From: Liolophura sinensis
Taxonomy: Eukaryota; Mollusca; Polyplacophora; Chitonida; Chitonidae
Direction of reading: 5' to 3'
DNA length: 64,000 nucleotides
NCBI RefSeq assembly: GCF_032854445.1
Contig: NW_027018058.1
Location: forward strand, 35,252-99,251
In this document: positions 37,175 through 48,165 of the stretch, piece by piece
Layout: each line of letters starts with the position of its first letter
How positions within the stretch are numbered: the first letter of the stretch is position 1
Program-made: the position numbers and the translations under genes
The notes under the pieces: model-generated
What the model was told of the DNA's origin: nothing
Seen by the model: the letters and a program-made list of their open reading frames with translations, nothing else
Database searches by the model: none

Positions 37175-40100
37175 ATAATCCACGTGCCCAGTAACGGCTC
37201 TTACTCCATGGAAACCAGGGATATTTGCAATTTTTAACAGCTGCCGATGCCTGGCCCAATTCCGCATCTTTTGGCACCTTATAATGTTGGGTCAGTGTTA
37301 AGTTGTACTTTTTACAGCAGACTGTATCAAGTACCTTGTGTTTTTTTATGTACAAATGGTGTGGTTTTTCTACACGTAGATAAAGACATTGAGATTGTCT
37401 TGGACTTAGAAATAAGACAATTGCTGGGTGAGTTAAATGGGCTTGGCCCAAGATTTCAGGTCTTCTGGCTACCGAAGGGCACATAACTTATAGTCAAAAG
37501 TTGAATATAGTAATGACCAGTCGCGATTGTACAGAGTACAGTGTAGCCGATTTCAATTAACAAAAAGACCAGGCAAAATACAAAAGTGGAAAAAATGTTC
37601 CAGTGCTGCTGGTAAGAGGCTAATCCGACGTATTTTGTGACGAGAAAATCGAATGGTGCAAACCGCGTTGCTCTCCGACCAATATTTTTGGCTGTAGCGA
37701 CAATTGAATGATCATTGATGTCAAAATCACGTGCCCAGCAACGGCTCTTACTCCATGGAAACCAGGGGATATTTGCAATATTTTAACAGCTGCCGATGCC
37801 TGGCCCAATTCCGCATCTTTTGGCACCTTATAAATGTGGGTCAGTGTTAAGTTGTACTTTTTACAGCAGACTGTATCAAGTACCTTGTGTTTTTTATGTA
37901 CAAATGGTCTGGTTTTTCTACTCGTAGATAAAGACATTGAGATTGTCTTGGACTTAGAAGTAAGACAATTGCTGGGTGAGTTAAATGGGCTTAGCCCAAA
38001 GATTTGACGTCTTCTGGGCTACCGAAGGGCACATAACTTATAGTCAAAAGTTGAATATAGTAATGACCAGTCGCGATTGTACAGAGTACAGTGTAGCCGA
38101 TTTTAATTAACAAAAAGACCAGGCTAAAATGCAAAAGTGGAAAAAACTGTTCCAGTGCTGCTGGTAAGAGGCTAATCCGACGTATTTTGTGAGGAGAAAT
38201 CGAATGGTGCAAACCGCGTTGCTCTCCGACCAATACTTTTGGCTGTAGTGACAATTCAAATGATCATTGATGTCATAATCACGTGCCCAGCAACGTCCTC
38301 TTACTCCAGGGAAACCAGGGGAAATTGCAATTTTTCAACAGCTGCCGATGCCTGGCTCAATTCCGGCATCTTTTGGCACCTTACTGAAGTGGGTCAGTGT
38401 TCAGTTGTACTTTTTACAGCAGACTGTATCAAGTACCTTGTGTTTTTCACGTACAAATGGTGTGGTTTTTCTACACGTAGATAAAGACATTGAGATTGTC
38501 TTGCACTTAGAAGTAACACAATTGCTGGGTGAGTTAAATGGGCTTGGCATAAAGATTTGTCGTCTTCTGGGCTACCGAAGGGGCACATAAACTTATAGTC
38601 AAAAGTTGGAAATATAGTAATGACCAGTCGCGATTGTACAGAGTACAGTGTAGCCGATTTCAATTAACAAAAAGACCAGGTTAAAAATGCAAAAGTGGAA
38701 AAACTGTTCCAGTGCTGCTGGTAAGAGGCTAATCCGACGTATTTTGTGGCGAGAAATCGAATGGTGCAAACCGCGTTGCTCTCTGACCAATACTTTTAGC
38801 TGTAGCGACAATTGAATGATCATTGATGTCATAATCACGTGCCCAGTAACGGCTCTTACTCCATGGAAACCATTGATATTTGCAATTTTTTAACAGCTGC
38901 CGATGCCTGGCCCAATTCCGCATCTTTTGGCACCTTATAAATGTGGGGTCAGTGTTAAGTTGTACTTTTTACAGCAGACTGTATCAAGTACCTTGTGTTT
39001 TTCACGTACAAATGGTGTGGTTTTTTCTACACGTAGATAAAGACATTGAGATTGTCTTGCACTTAGAAGTAACACAATTGCTGGGTGAGTTAAATGGGCT
39101 TGGCCCAAAGATTTGTCGTCTTCTGGGCTACCGAAGGGCACATAACTTATAGTCAAAAGTTGAATATAGTAATGACCCAGTCGCGATTGTACAGAGTACA
39201 GTGTAGTCGATTTCAATTAACAAAAAGACCAGGAAAAAATGCAAAAGTGGAAAAACTGTTCCAGTGCTGCTGGTAAAAGGCTAATCCGACGTATTTTGTG
39301 ACGAGAAATCGAATGGTGCAATCCGCGTTGCTCTCCGACCAATACTTTTGGCTGTAGCGACAATTGAATGATCATTGATGTCATAATCACGTGCCCCAGA
39401 CACGTCTCTTACTCCATGGAAACCAGGGAAATTTGCAATTTTTCAACAGCTGCCGATGCCTGGCTCAATTCCGCATCTTTTGGCACCTTACTGAAGTGGG
39501 TCAGTGTTCAGTTGTACTTTTTACAGCAGACTGTATCAAGTACCTTGTGTTTTTCACGTACAAATGGTGTGGTTTTTCTACACGTAGATAAAGACATTGA
39601 GATTGTCTTGCACTTAGAAGTAACACAATTGCTGGGTGAGTTAGATGGGCTTGGCCCAAAGATTTGTCGTCTTCTGGGCTACCGAAGGGCACATAACTTA
39701 TAGTCAAAAGTTGAATATAGTAATGACCAGTCGCGATTGTACAGAGTACAGTTGTAGTCGATTTCAATTAACAAAAAGACCAGGCAAAAATGCAAAAGTG
39801 GAAAAAATGTTCCAGTGCTGCTGGTAAGAGGGCTAATCCGACGTATTTTGTGACGAGAAATCGAATGGTGCAATCCGCGTTGCTCTCCGACCAATACTTT
39901 TGGCTGTAGCGACAATTGAATGATCATTGATGTCATAATCACGTGCCCAGCAACGTCTCTTACTCCATGGAAACCAGGGAAATTTGCAATTTTTCAACAG
40001 CTGCCGATGCCTGGCTCAATTCCGCATCTTTTGGCACCTTACTGAAGTGGGTCAGTGTTCAGTTGCACTTTTTACAGCAGACTGTATCAAGTACCTTGTG

Positions 40101-40380
40101 TTTTTCACGTACAAATGGTGTGGTTTTTCTACACGTAGATAAAGACATTGAGATTGTCTTGCACTTAGAAGTATGGCAATTGCTGGGTGAGTTAAATGGG
40201 CTTGGCCCAAAGATTTGTCGTCTTCTGGGCTACCGAAGGGCACATAACTTATAGTCAAAAGTTGAATATAGTAATGACCAGTCGCGATTGTACAGAGTAC
40301 AGTGTAGTCGATTTCAATTAACAAAAAGACCAGGCAAAAATGCAAAAATGGAAAAAATGTTTCCAGTGCTGATGGTAAGA
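37175..40380 (+). other. Cluster of single-base indels (units 69-74)
   Basis: Compared with sister units 78-82, this stretch has about twenty-five stray insertions or deletions, mostly in short homopolymers or as doubled bases. Examples are ATCCACGTG near 37180, CTTCTGGCTACC near 37466, GAAAATCG near 37645, CCAGGGGATA near 37765, TTCCGGCATC near 38364, GAAGGGGCACATAAAC near 38577, GTGGGGTCAG near 38943, ATGACCCAGTCG near 39173 and GAGGGCTAAT near 39827. The pattern looks like uncorrected long-read consensus error, not biological divergence. Confidence 0.75.
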
Positions 40381-41584
40381 GACTAATCCGACGTATTTTG
40401 TGGCGAGAAATCGAATGGTGCAAACAGCGTTGCTCTCTGACCAATACTTTTGGCTGTAGCGACAATTCAATGATCATTGATGTCATAATCACGTGCCCAG
40501 TAACGGCTCTTACTCCATGGAAACCAGGGATATTTGCAATTTTTTAACAGCTGCCGATGCCTGGCCCAATTCCGCATCTTTTGGCACCTTATAAATGTGG
40601 GCCAGTGTTAAGTTGTACTTTTTACAGCAGACTGTATCAAGTACCTTGTGTTTTTTATGTACAAATGGTGTGGTTTTTTCTACACGTAGATAAAGACATT
40701 GAGATTGTCTTGGACTTAGAAGTAAGACAATTGCTGGGTGAGTTAAATGGGCTTAGCCTAAAGATTTGACGTCTTCTGGGCTACCGAAGGGCACATAACT
40801 TATAGTCAAAAGTTGAATATAGTAATGACCAGTCGCGATTGTACAGAGTACAGTGTAGCCGATTTCAATTAACAAAAAGACCAGGCAAAAATGCAAAAGT
40901 GGAAAAAAATGTTCCAGTGCTGCTGGTAAGAGGCTAATCCGACGTATTTTGTGACGAGAAATCGAATGGTGCAATTCGCGTTGCTCTCCTACCAATACTT
41001 TTGGCTGTAGCGACAATTGAATGATCATTTATGTCATAATCACGTGCGTAGCAACGGCTCTTACTCCATGGAAACCAGGGAAATTTGCAATTTTTCAACA
41101 GCTGCCGATGCCTGGCCCAATTCCGCATCTTTTGGCACCTTACTGAAGTGGGTCAGTGTTCAGTTGTACTTTTTACAGCAGACTGTATCAAGTACCTTGT
41201 GTTTTTCATGTACAAATGGTGTGGTTTTTCTACACGTAAATAAAGACATTGAGATTGTCTTCGACATAGAAGTAAGGCAATTGCTGGGTGAGTTAAATGG
41301 GCTTAGCCCAAAGATTTGACGTCTTCTGGGCTACGGAAGGGCACATAACATATATTCAAAAGTTGAATATAGTAATGACCAGTCGCGATGGTACATAGTA
41401 CAGTGTAGCCAATTTCAATTAACAAAAAGATCAGGCAAAAATGCAAAATTCAAAAAATTGTTCCAGTGCTGCTGACAAGAGGCTAATCCGACGTATTTTG
41501 TGACGAGAAATCGAATGGTGCAAACCGCGTTGCTCTCCGACCAATACTTTTGGCTGTAGTGACAATTCAATGATCATTGATGTC

Positions 41585-42133
41585 ATAATCACGTGCCCAG
41601 CAACGTCACTTACTCAATGGAAACCAGGAAAATTTGCAATTTTTCAACAGCTACCGATGCCTGGCTAAATTCCGCATCTTTTGGCACCTTATTCATGTGG
41701 ATCTGTGGTCAGTTGTACTTTTTACAGCAGACTGTATCAAGTACCTTGTGTTTTTTATGTACAAATGGTCTGGTTTTTCTACACGTAGATAAAGACATTG
41801 AGATTGTCTTGCACTTAGAAGTAACACAATTGCTGGGTGAGTCAAATGGGCTTAGTCCAAAGATTTGACGTCTTCTGCGCTACCGAAGGGCACATAACTT
41901 ATAGTCAAAAGTTGAATATAGTAATGACCAGTCGCGATTGTACAGAGTACAGTGTAGCCGATTTCAATTAACAAAAAGACCAGGTAAAAATGCAAAAGTG
42001 GAAAAACTGTTCCAGTGCTACTAGTAAGAGGCTAATCCGACGTATTTTGTGACGAGAAATCGAATGGTGCAAACCGCGTTGCTCTCTGACCAATACTTTT
42101 GGCTGTAGCGACAATTCAATGATCATTTATGTC
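41585..42133 (+). repeat. Hybrid monomer (unit 77)
   Basis: The start matches unit 45, with CACTTACTCAATGG and GGCTAAATTCC. The remainder matches units 37 and 62, with GTGGATCTGTGGTC, GAGTCAAATGG and TTAGTCCAAAG. The change lies in the identical stretch between about 41667 and 41698. Its TTCTGCGCTACC is found in unit 62 but not in unit 37, so the donor was closer to the second HOR copy. Confidence 0.78.
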
Positions 42134-43213
42134 ATAATCACGTGCCCAGTAACGGCTCTTACTCCATGGAAACCAGGGATATTTGCAATTTTTTAACAGC
42201 TGCCGATGCCTGGCCCAATTCCGCATCTTTTGGCACCTTATAAATGTGGGTCAGTGTTAAGTTGTACTTTTTACAGCAGACTGTATCAAGTACCTTGTGT
42301 TTTTTATGTACAAATGGTCTGGTTTTTCTACACGTAGATAAAGACATTGAGATTGTCTTGGACTTAGAAATAAGACAATTGCTGGGTGAGTTAAATGGGC
42401 TTGGCCCAAAGATTTCAGGTCTTCTGGGCTACCGAAGGGCACATAACTTATAGTCAAAAGTTGAATATAGTAATGACCAGTCGCGATTGTACAGAGTACA
42501 GTGTAGCCGATTTCAATTAACAAAAAGACCAGGCAAAAATGCAAAAGTGGAAAAAATGTTCCACTGCTGCTGGTAAGAGGCTAATCCGACGTATTTTGTG
42601 ACGAGAAATCGAATGGTGCAAACCGCGTTGCTCTCCGACCAATATTTTTGGCTGTAGCGACAATTGAATGATCATTGATGTCAAAATCACGTGCCCAGCA
42701 ACGGCTCTTACTCCATGGAAACCAGGGATATTTGCAATATTTTAACAGCTGCCGATGCCTGGCCCAATTCCGCATCTTTTGGCACCTTATAAATGTGGGT
42801 CAGTGTTAAGTTGTACTTTTTACAGCAGACTGTATCAAGTACCTTGTGTTTTTTATGTACAAACGGTCTGGTTTTTCTACTCGTAGATAAAGACATTGAG
42901 ATTGTCTTGGACTTAGAAGTAAGACAATTGCTGGGTGAGTTAAATGGGCTTAGCCCAAAGATTTGACGTCTTCTGGGCTACCGAAGGGCACATAACTTAT
43001 AGTCAAAAGTTGAATATAGTAATGACCAGTCGCGATTGTACAGAGTACAGTGTAGCCGATTTCAATTAACAAAAAGACCAGGCAAAAATGCAAAAGTGGA
43101 AAAACTGTTCCAGTGCTGCTGGTAAGAGGCTAATCCGACGTATTTTGTGACGAGAAATCGAATGGTGCAAACCGCGTTGCTCTCCGACCAATACTTTTGG
43201 CTGTAGTGACAAT

Positions 43214-43227
43214 TCAATGATCATTGA
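43214..43227. other. Perfect 14-bp palindrome at the unit junction (example)
   Basis: TCAATGATCATTGA reads the same on both strands. Most units have GAATGATCATTGA, which keeps a 10-bp perfect core, AATGATCATT; the C variant seen here completes 14 bp. Flanking GACA and TGTC can extend the pairing with a small bulge. The palindrome recurs once per unit, about ten bases before the CACGTG box. Some units have TTTATG after the core, which leaves AATGATCATT intact. It could be a site for a dimeric protein, or simply a neutral inherited feature. Confidence 0.7.
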
Positions 43228-43231
43228 TGTC

Positions 43232-43780
43232 ATAATCACGTGCCCAGCAACGTCTCTTACTCCAGGGAAACCAGGGAAATTTGCAATTTTTCAACAGCTG
43301 CCGATGCCTGGCTCAATTCCGCATCTTTTGGCACCTTACTAAAGTGGGTCAGTGTTCAGTTGTACTTTTTACAGCAGACTGTATCAAGTACCTTGTGTTT
43401 TTCAAGTACAAATGGTGTGGTTTTTCTACACGTAGATAAAGACATTGAGATTGTCTTGCACTTAGAAGTAACACAATTGCTGGGTGAGTTAAATGGGCTT
43501 GGCATAAAGATTTGTCGTCTTCTGGGCTACCGAAGGGCACATAACTTATAGTCAAAAGTTGAATATAGTAATGACCAGTCGCGATTGTACAGAGTACAGT
43601 GTAGCCGATTTAAATTAACAAAAAGACCAGGTAAAAATGCAAAAGTGGAAAAACTGTTCCAGTGCTGCTGGTAAGAGGCTAATCCGACGTATTTTGTGGC
43701 GAGAAATCGAATGGTGCAAACCGCGTTGCTCTCTGACCAATACTTTTAGCTGTAGCGACAATTGAATGATCATTGATGTC
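43232..43780 (+). repeat. Representative clean 549-bp monomer (unit 80) with landmark offsets
   Basis: This unit is exactly 549 bp and free of obvious indel noise. By hand count it has 227 G+C (41%) and 17 CpG. Landmarks by offset: CACGTG box 6-11; class-diagnostic segment about 105-115 (here ACTAAAG, class A); TTTTTACAG acceptor-like site just before the exon-like core; donor-like GGTGAGT near 251; hairpin region 263-297; inverted TGTAC/GTACA pair about 355-367; donor-like GGTAAG near 440; TCGAA segment 476-480, deleted in a subset of units; AATGATCATT palindrome about 534-543. The length is a multiple of three, so chance reading frames stay in phase along the array. Confidence 0.95.
43237..43242. 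promoter_or_regulatory. CACGTG E-box-like hexamer (example; one per most units)
   Basis: CACGTG is the palindromic core bound by many bHLH and bHLH-Zip factors. It sits at offset 6-11, preceded by AAT. It is kept in most units but altered in units 2, 10, 34 and 59 (CACGGG), 6 (CACGTT), 86, 88, 92 and 94 (TACGTG), and 93 and 100 (GACGTG). A hexamer occurs often by chance; only its repetition and its place beside the palindrome make it notable. Confidence 0.35.
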
Positions 43781-44704
43781 ATAATCACGTGCCCAGTAAC
43801 GGCTCTTACTCCATGGAAACCATTGATATTTGCAATTTTTTAACAGCTGCCGATGCCTGGCCCAATTCCGCATCTTTTGGCACCTTATAAATGTGGGTCA
43901 GTGTTAAGTTGTACTTTTTACAGCAGACTGTATCAAGTACCTTGTGTTTTTCACGTACAAATGGTCTGGTTTTTCTACACGTAGATAAAGACATTGAGAT
44001 TGTCTTGCACTTAGAAGTAACACAATTGCTGGGTGAGTTAAATGGGCTTGGCCCAAAGATTTGTCGTCTTCTGGGCTACCGAAGGGCACATAACTTATAG
44101 TCAAAAGTTGAATATAGTAATGACCAGTCGCGATTGTACAGAGTACAGTGTAGTCGATTTCAATTAACAAAAAGACCAGGTAAAAATGCAAAAGTGGAAA
44201 AAATGTTCCAGTGCTGCTGGTAAGAGGCTAATCCGACGTATTTTGTGACGAGAAATCGAATGGTGCAATCCGCGTTGCTCTCCGACCAATACTTTTGGCT
44301 GTAGCGACAATTGAATGATCATTAATGTCATAATCACGTGCCCAGCAACGTCTCTTACTCCATGGAAACCAGGGAAATTTGCAATTTTTCAACAGCTGCC
44401 GATGCCTGGCTCAATTCCGCATCTTTTGGCACCTTACTGAAGTGGGTCAGTGTTCAGTTGTACTTTTTACAGCAGACTGTATCAAGTACCTTGTGTTTTT
44501 CACGTACAAATGGTGTGGTTTTTCTACACGTAGATAAAGACATTGAGATTGTCTTGCACTTAGAAGTAACACAATTGCTGGGTGAGTTAAATGGGCTTGG
44601 CCCAAAGATTTGTCGTCTTCTGGGCTACCGAAGGGCACATAACTTATAGTCAAAAGTTGAATATAGTAATGACCAGTCGCGATTGTACAGAGTACAGTGT
44701 AGTC

Positions 44705-44728
44705 GATTTCAATTAAGATTTCAATTAA
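44705..44728 (+). repeat. 12-bp microduplication in unit 82
   Basis: GATTTCAATTAA occurs twice in direct succession at 44705-44716 and 44717-44728. No other unit in the window has this. It precedes the left end of the indel-rich 6-unit block, so it may be a replication slip or a consensus error. Confidence 0.9.
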
Positions 44729-44886
44729 CAAAAAGACCAGGCAAAAATTGCAAAAGTGGAAAAAATGTTCCAGTGCTGCTGGTAAGAGGCTAATCCGACG
44801 TATTTTGTGACGAGAAATGGTGCAAACCGCGTTGCTCTCCGACCAATACTTTTGGCTGTAGCGACAATTGAATGATCATTGATGTC

Positions 44887-47800
44887 ATAATCACGTGCCC
44901 AGCAACGGCTCTTACTCCATGGAAACCAGGGATATTTGCAATTTTTTAACAGCTGCCGATGCCTGGCCCAATTCCGCATCTTTTGGCACCTTATAAATGT
45001 GGGTCAGTGTTCAGTTGTACTTTTTACAGCAGACTGTATCAAGTACCTTGTGTTTTTTATGTACAAATGGTCTGGTTTTTCCTACACGTAAATAAAGACA
45101 TTGAGATTGTCTTGCACTTAGTAATAAGACAATTGCTGGGTGAGTTAAATGGGCTTGGCCCAAAGATTTCAGGTCTTCTGGGCTACCGAAGGGCACATAA
45201 CTTATAGTCAAAAGTTGAATATAGTAATGACCAGTCGCGATTGTACAGAGTACAGTGTAGCCGGTTTCAATTAACAAAAAGACCAGGCAAAAATGCAAAA
45301 GTGGAAAATCTGTTCCAGTGCTGCTGGTAAGAGGCTAAAATCGAATGGTGCAAACCGGCGTTGCTCTCCGACCAATACTTTTGGCTGTAGTGACAATTGA
45401 ATGATCATTGATGTCATAATCACGTGCCCAGCAACGGCTCTTACTCCATGGAAACCAGGGAAATTTGCAATTTTTCAACAGCTGCCGATGCCTGGTTCAA
45501 TTCCGCATCTTTTGGCACTTACTGAAGTGGGTCAGTGTTCAGTTGTACTTTTTACAGCAGACTGTATCAAGTACCTTGTGATTTTTATGTACAAAAGTTG
45601 TGGGGTTTTTCTATACGTAAATAAAGACATTGAGATTGTCTTGCACTTAGAAGTAACACAATTGCTGGTGAGTTAAATGGGGCTTAGCCTAAAGATTTGT
45701 CGTCTTCTGGGCTACCAAAGGGCACATAACTTATAGTCAAAAGTTGAATATAGTAATGACCAGTCGCGATTGTACAGAGTACAGTGTAGCCGATTTCAAT
45801 TAACAAAAAGACCAGGCAAAAATGCAAAAGTGGAAAAAATGTTTCAGTGCTGCTGGTAAGAGGCTAATCCGACGTATTTTGTGACGAGAAATCGAATGTG
45901 CAAACCGCGTTGCTCTCCGACCAATACTTTTGGCTGTAGTGACAATTGAATGATCATTTATGTCATAATCACGTGCGGTAGCAACGGCTCTTACTCCATG
46001 GAAACCAGGGAAATTTGCAATTTTTCAACAGATGCCGATGCCTGGCCCAATTCCGCATCTTTTGGCACCTTATAAATGTGGGTCAGTGTTTAGTTGTACT
46101 TTTTACAAGCAGACTGTATCAAGTACCTTGTGTTTTTCACGTACAAATGGTGTGGTTTTTCTACACGTAGATAAAGACATTGAGATTGTCCTTGGACTTA
46201 GAAATAAGGCAATTGCTGGGTGAGTTAAATGGGCTTGGCCCAAAGATTTCAGGTCTTCTGGGCTACCAAAGGGGCACATAACTTATAGTCAAAAGTTGAA
46301 TATAGTAATGACCAGTCGCGATTGTACAGAGTACAGTGTAGCCGATTTCAATTAACAAAAAGACCAGGCAAAAATGCAAAAGTGGAAAAAATGTTCCAGT
46401 GCTACTAGTAAGAGGCTAATCCGACGTATTTTTGTGACGAGAAATCGAATGGTAGCAATCCGCGTTGCTCTCCGACCAATACTTTTGGCTGTAGCGACAA
46501 TTAAATGATCATTGATGTCATAATTACGTGCGTAGCAAACGGCTCTTACTCCATGGAAACCAGGGAAATTTGCAATTTTTCCACAGCTGCCGATGCCTGG
46601 CTCAATCCGCATCTTTTGGCACCTTACTGAAGTGGGTCAGTGTTCAGTTGTACTTTTTACAGCAGACTGTATCAAGTACCTTGTGTTTTTCACGTACAAA
46701 TGGTCTGGTTTTTCTACACGTAGATAAAGACATTGAGATTGTCTTCGACTTAGAAGTAAGGCAATTGCTGGGTGAGTTAAATGGGCTGGCCCAAAGATTT
46801 GTCGTCTTCTGGGCTACCGAAGGGCACATAACTTATAGTCAAAAGTTGAATATAGTAATGACCAGTCGCGATTGTACAGAGTACAGTGTAGCCGATTTTC
46901 AATTAAACAAAAAGACCAGGCCAAAAATGCAAAAGTGGAAAAAATGTTTCAGTGCTGCTGGTAAGAGGCTAATCCGACGTATTTTGTGACGAGTAATCGA
47001 ATGTGCAAACCGCGTTGCTCTCCGACCAATACTTTTGGCTGTAGTGACAATTGAATGATCATTATGTCATAATCACGTGCGTAGCAACGGCCTCTTACTC
47101 CATGGAAACCAGGGAAATTTGCAATTTTCAACAGCTGCCGATGCCTGGCCCAATTCCGCATCTTTTGGCACCTTTTAAATGTGGTTCAGTGTTTAGTTGT
47201 ACTTTTACAGCAGACTGTATCAAGTACCTTGTGTTTTTCACGTACAAATGGTGTGGTTTTTCTACACGTAGATAAAGACATTGAGATTGTCTTGGACTTA
47301 GAAATAAGGCAATTGCTGGGTGAGTTAAATGGGCTTGGCCCAAAGATTTCAGGTCTTCTGGCGCTACCGAAGGGCACATAACTTATAGTCAAAAGTTGAA
47401 TATAGTAATGACCAGTCGCGATTGTACAGAGTACAGTGTAGCCGGTTTCAATTAACAAAAAGACCAGGCAAAAATGCAAAAGTGGAAAAACTGTTCCAGT
47501 GCTACTAGTAAGAGGCTAATCCGACGTATTTTGTGACGAGAAATCGAATGGTGCAATCCGCGTTGCTCTCCGACCAATACTTTTGGCTGTAGCCACAATT
47601 GAATGATCATTGATGTCATAATTACGTGCGTAGCAACGGCACTTACTCCATGGAAACCAGGGATATTTGCAATTTTTCAACAAGCTGCCGATGCCTGGCC
47701 CAATTCCGCATCTTTTGGCACCTTATTCATGTGGGTCTGTTGTCAGTTGTACTTTTGACAGCAGACTGTATCAAGTACCTTGTGATTTTTATGTACAAAA

Positions 47801-48165
47801 TGTGTGGTTTTTCTACACGTAAATAAAGACATTGAGATTGTCTTGCACTTAGAAGTAACACAATTGCTGGGTGAGTTAAATGGGTTTGGCCCAAAGATTT
47901 GACGTCTTCTGGGCTACCGAAGGGCAACATAACTTATAGTCAAAAAGTTGACTATAGTAATGGCCAGTCGCGATTGTACAGAGTACAGTGTAGCCGATTT
48001 CAATTAACAAAAAGACCAGGTAAAAATGCAAAAGTGGAAAAACTGTTCCAGTGCTGCTGGTAAGAGGCTAATCCGACGTATTTTGTGACGAGAAATGGTG
48101 CAAACCGCCGTTGCTCTCCGACCAATACTTTTGGCTGTAGCGACAATTGAATGATCATTGATGTC
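44887..48165 (+). repeat. Units 83-88: 6-unit HOR, first copy, indel-rich
   Basis: Unit starts: 44887, 45416, 45965, 46520, 47069, 47618; classes TATATC. Each unit pairs with the one six positions later (83-89, 84-90 and so on). Shared markers are CTTAGTAATAAG (83 and 89), CTGGTTCAATTCC (84 and 90), GAAATAAGGC (85, 87, 91 and 93) and ATTACGTGCG (86, 88, 92 and 94). The offset is 3279-3302 bp, against an expected 3294; the spread is due to indels in this first copy. Confidence 0.85.
45330..45360 (+). other. 22-bp deletion in unit 83
   Basis: The sequence runs GAGGCTAAAATCGAATGG. All other units have about 22 more bases between GAGGCTA and TCGAATGG, including the otherwise invariant GACGTATTTTGTGACGAG segment. 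The unit is 529 bp as a result. The sister unit 89 is intact, so the loss is private to this copy. Confidence 0.85.

Larger units (their letters stand above)
37175..42133 (+). repeat. Units 69-77: 9-unit HOR, first copy
   Basis: Unit starts: 37175, 37723, 38275, 38831, 39383, 39935, 40485, 41036, 41585; classes TTATAATAC. Units 69-73 recur as 78-82 about 4.95 kb (nine units) to the right. Units 69-71 also match 38-40, and 75-77 match 43-45, so the block looks like the 38-45 stretch of the 21-unit HOR plus one extra unit. Unit lengths of 548-556 bp in units 69-74 reflect many scattered single-base insertions and deletions absent from the sister units. Confidence 0.82.
42134..44886 (+). repeat. 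Units 78-82: second, clean copy of the first five units of the 9-unit HOR
   Basis: Unit starts: 42134, 42683, 43232, 43781, 44330; classes TTATA. The first four are exactly 549 bp. They share CTACTCGTAG and ATCAAAATCAC-type variants (79 with 70), GCATAAAG (80 with 71), CCATTGATATT (81 with 72) and ACACAATTGC (82 with 73). Unit 82 is 557 bp owing to a 12-bp duplication, a one-base insertion and loss of TCGAA near its end. Confidence 0.85.

Noticed and set aside
46528-46989. 153-codon plus-strand frame, the longest in the window
   Set aside because: It lies in the indel-rich stretch and exists because stray one-base indels splice different frames together. The clean sister unit 92 has only the usual shorter frame.
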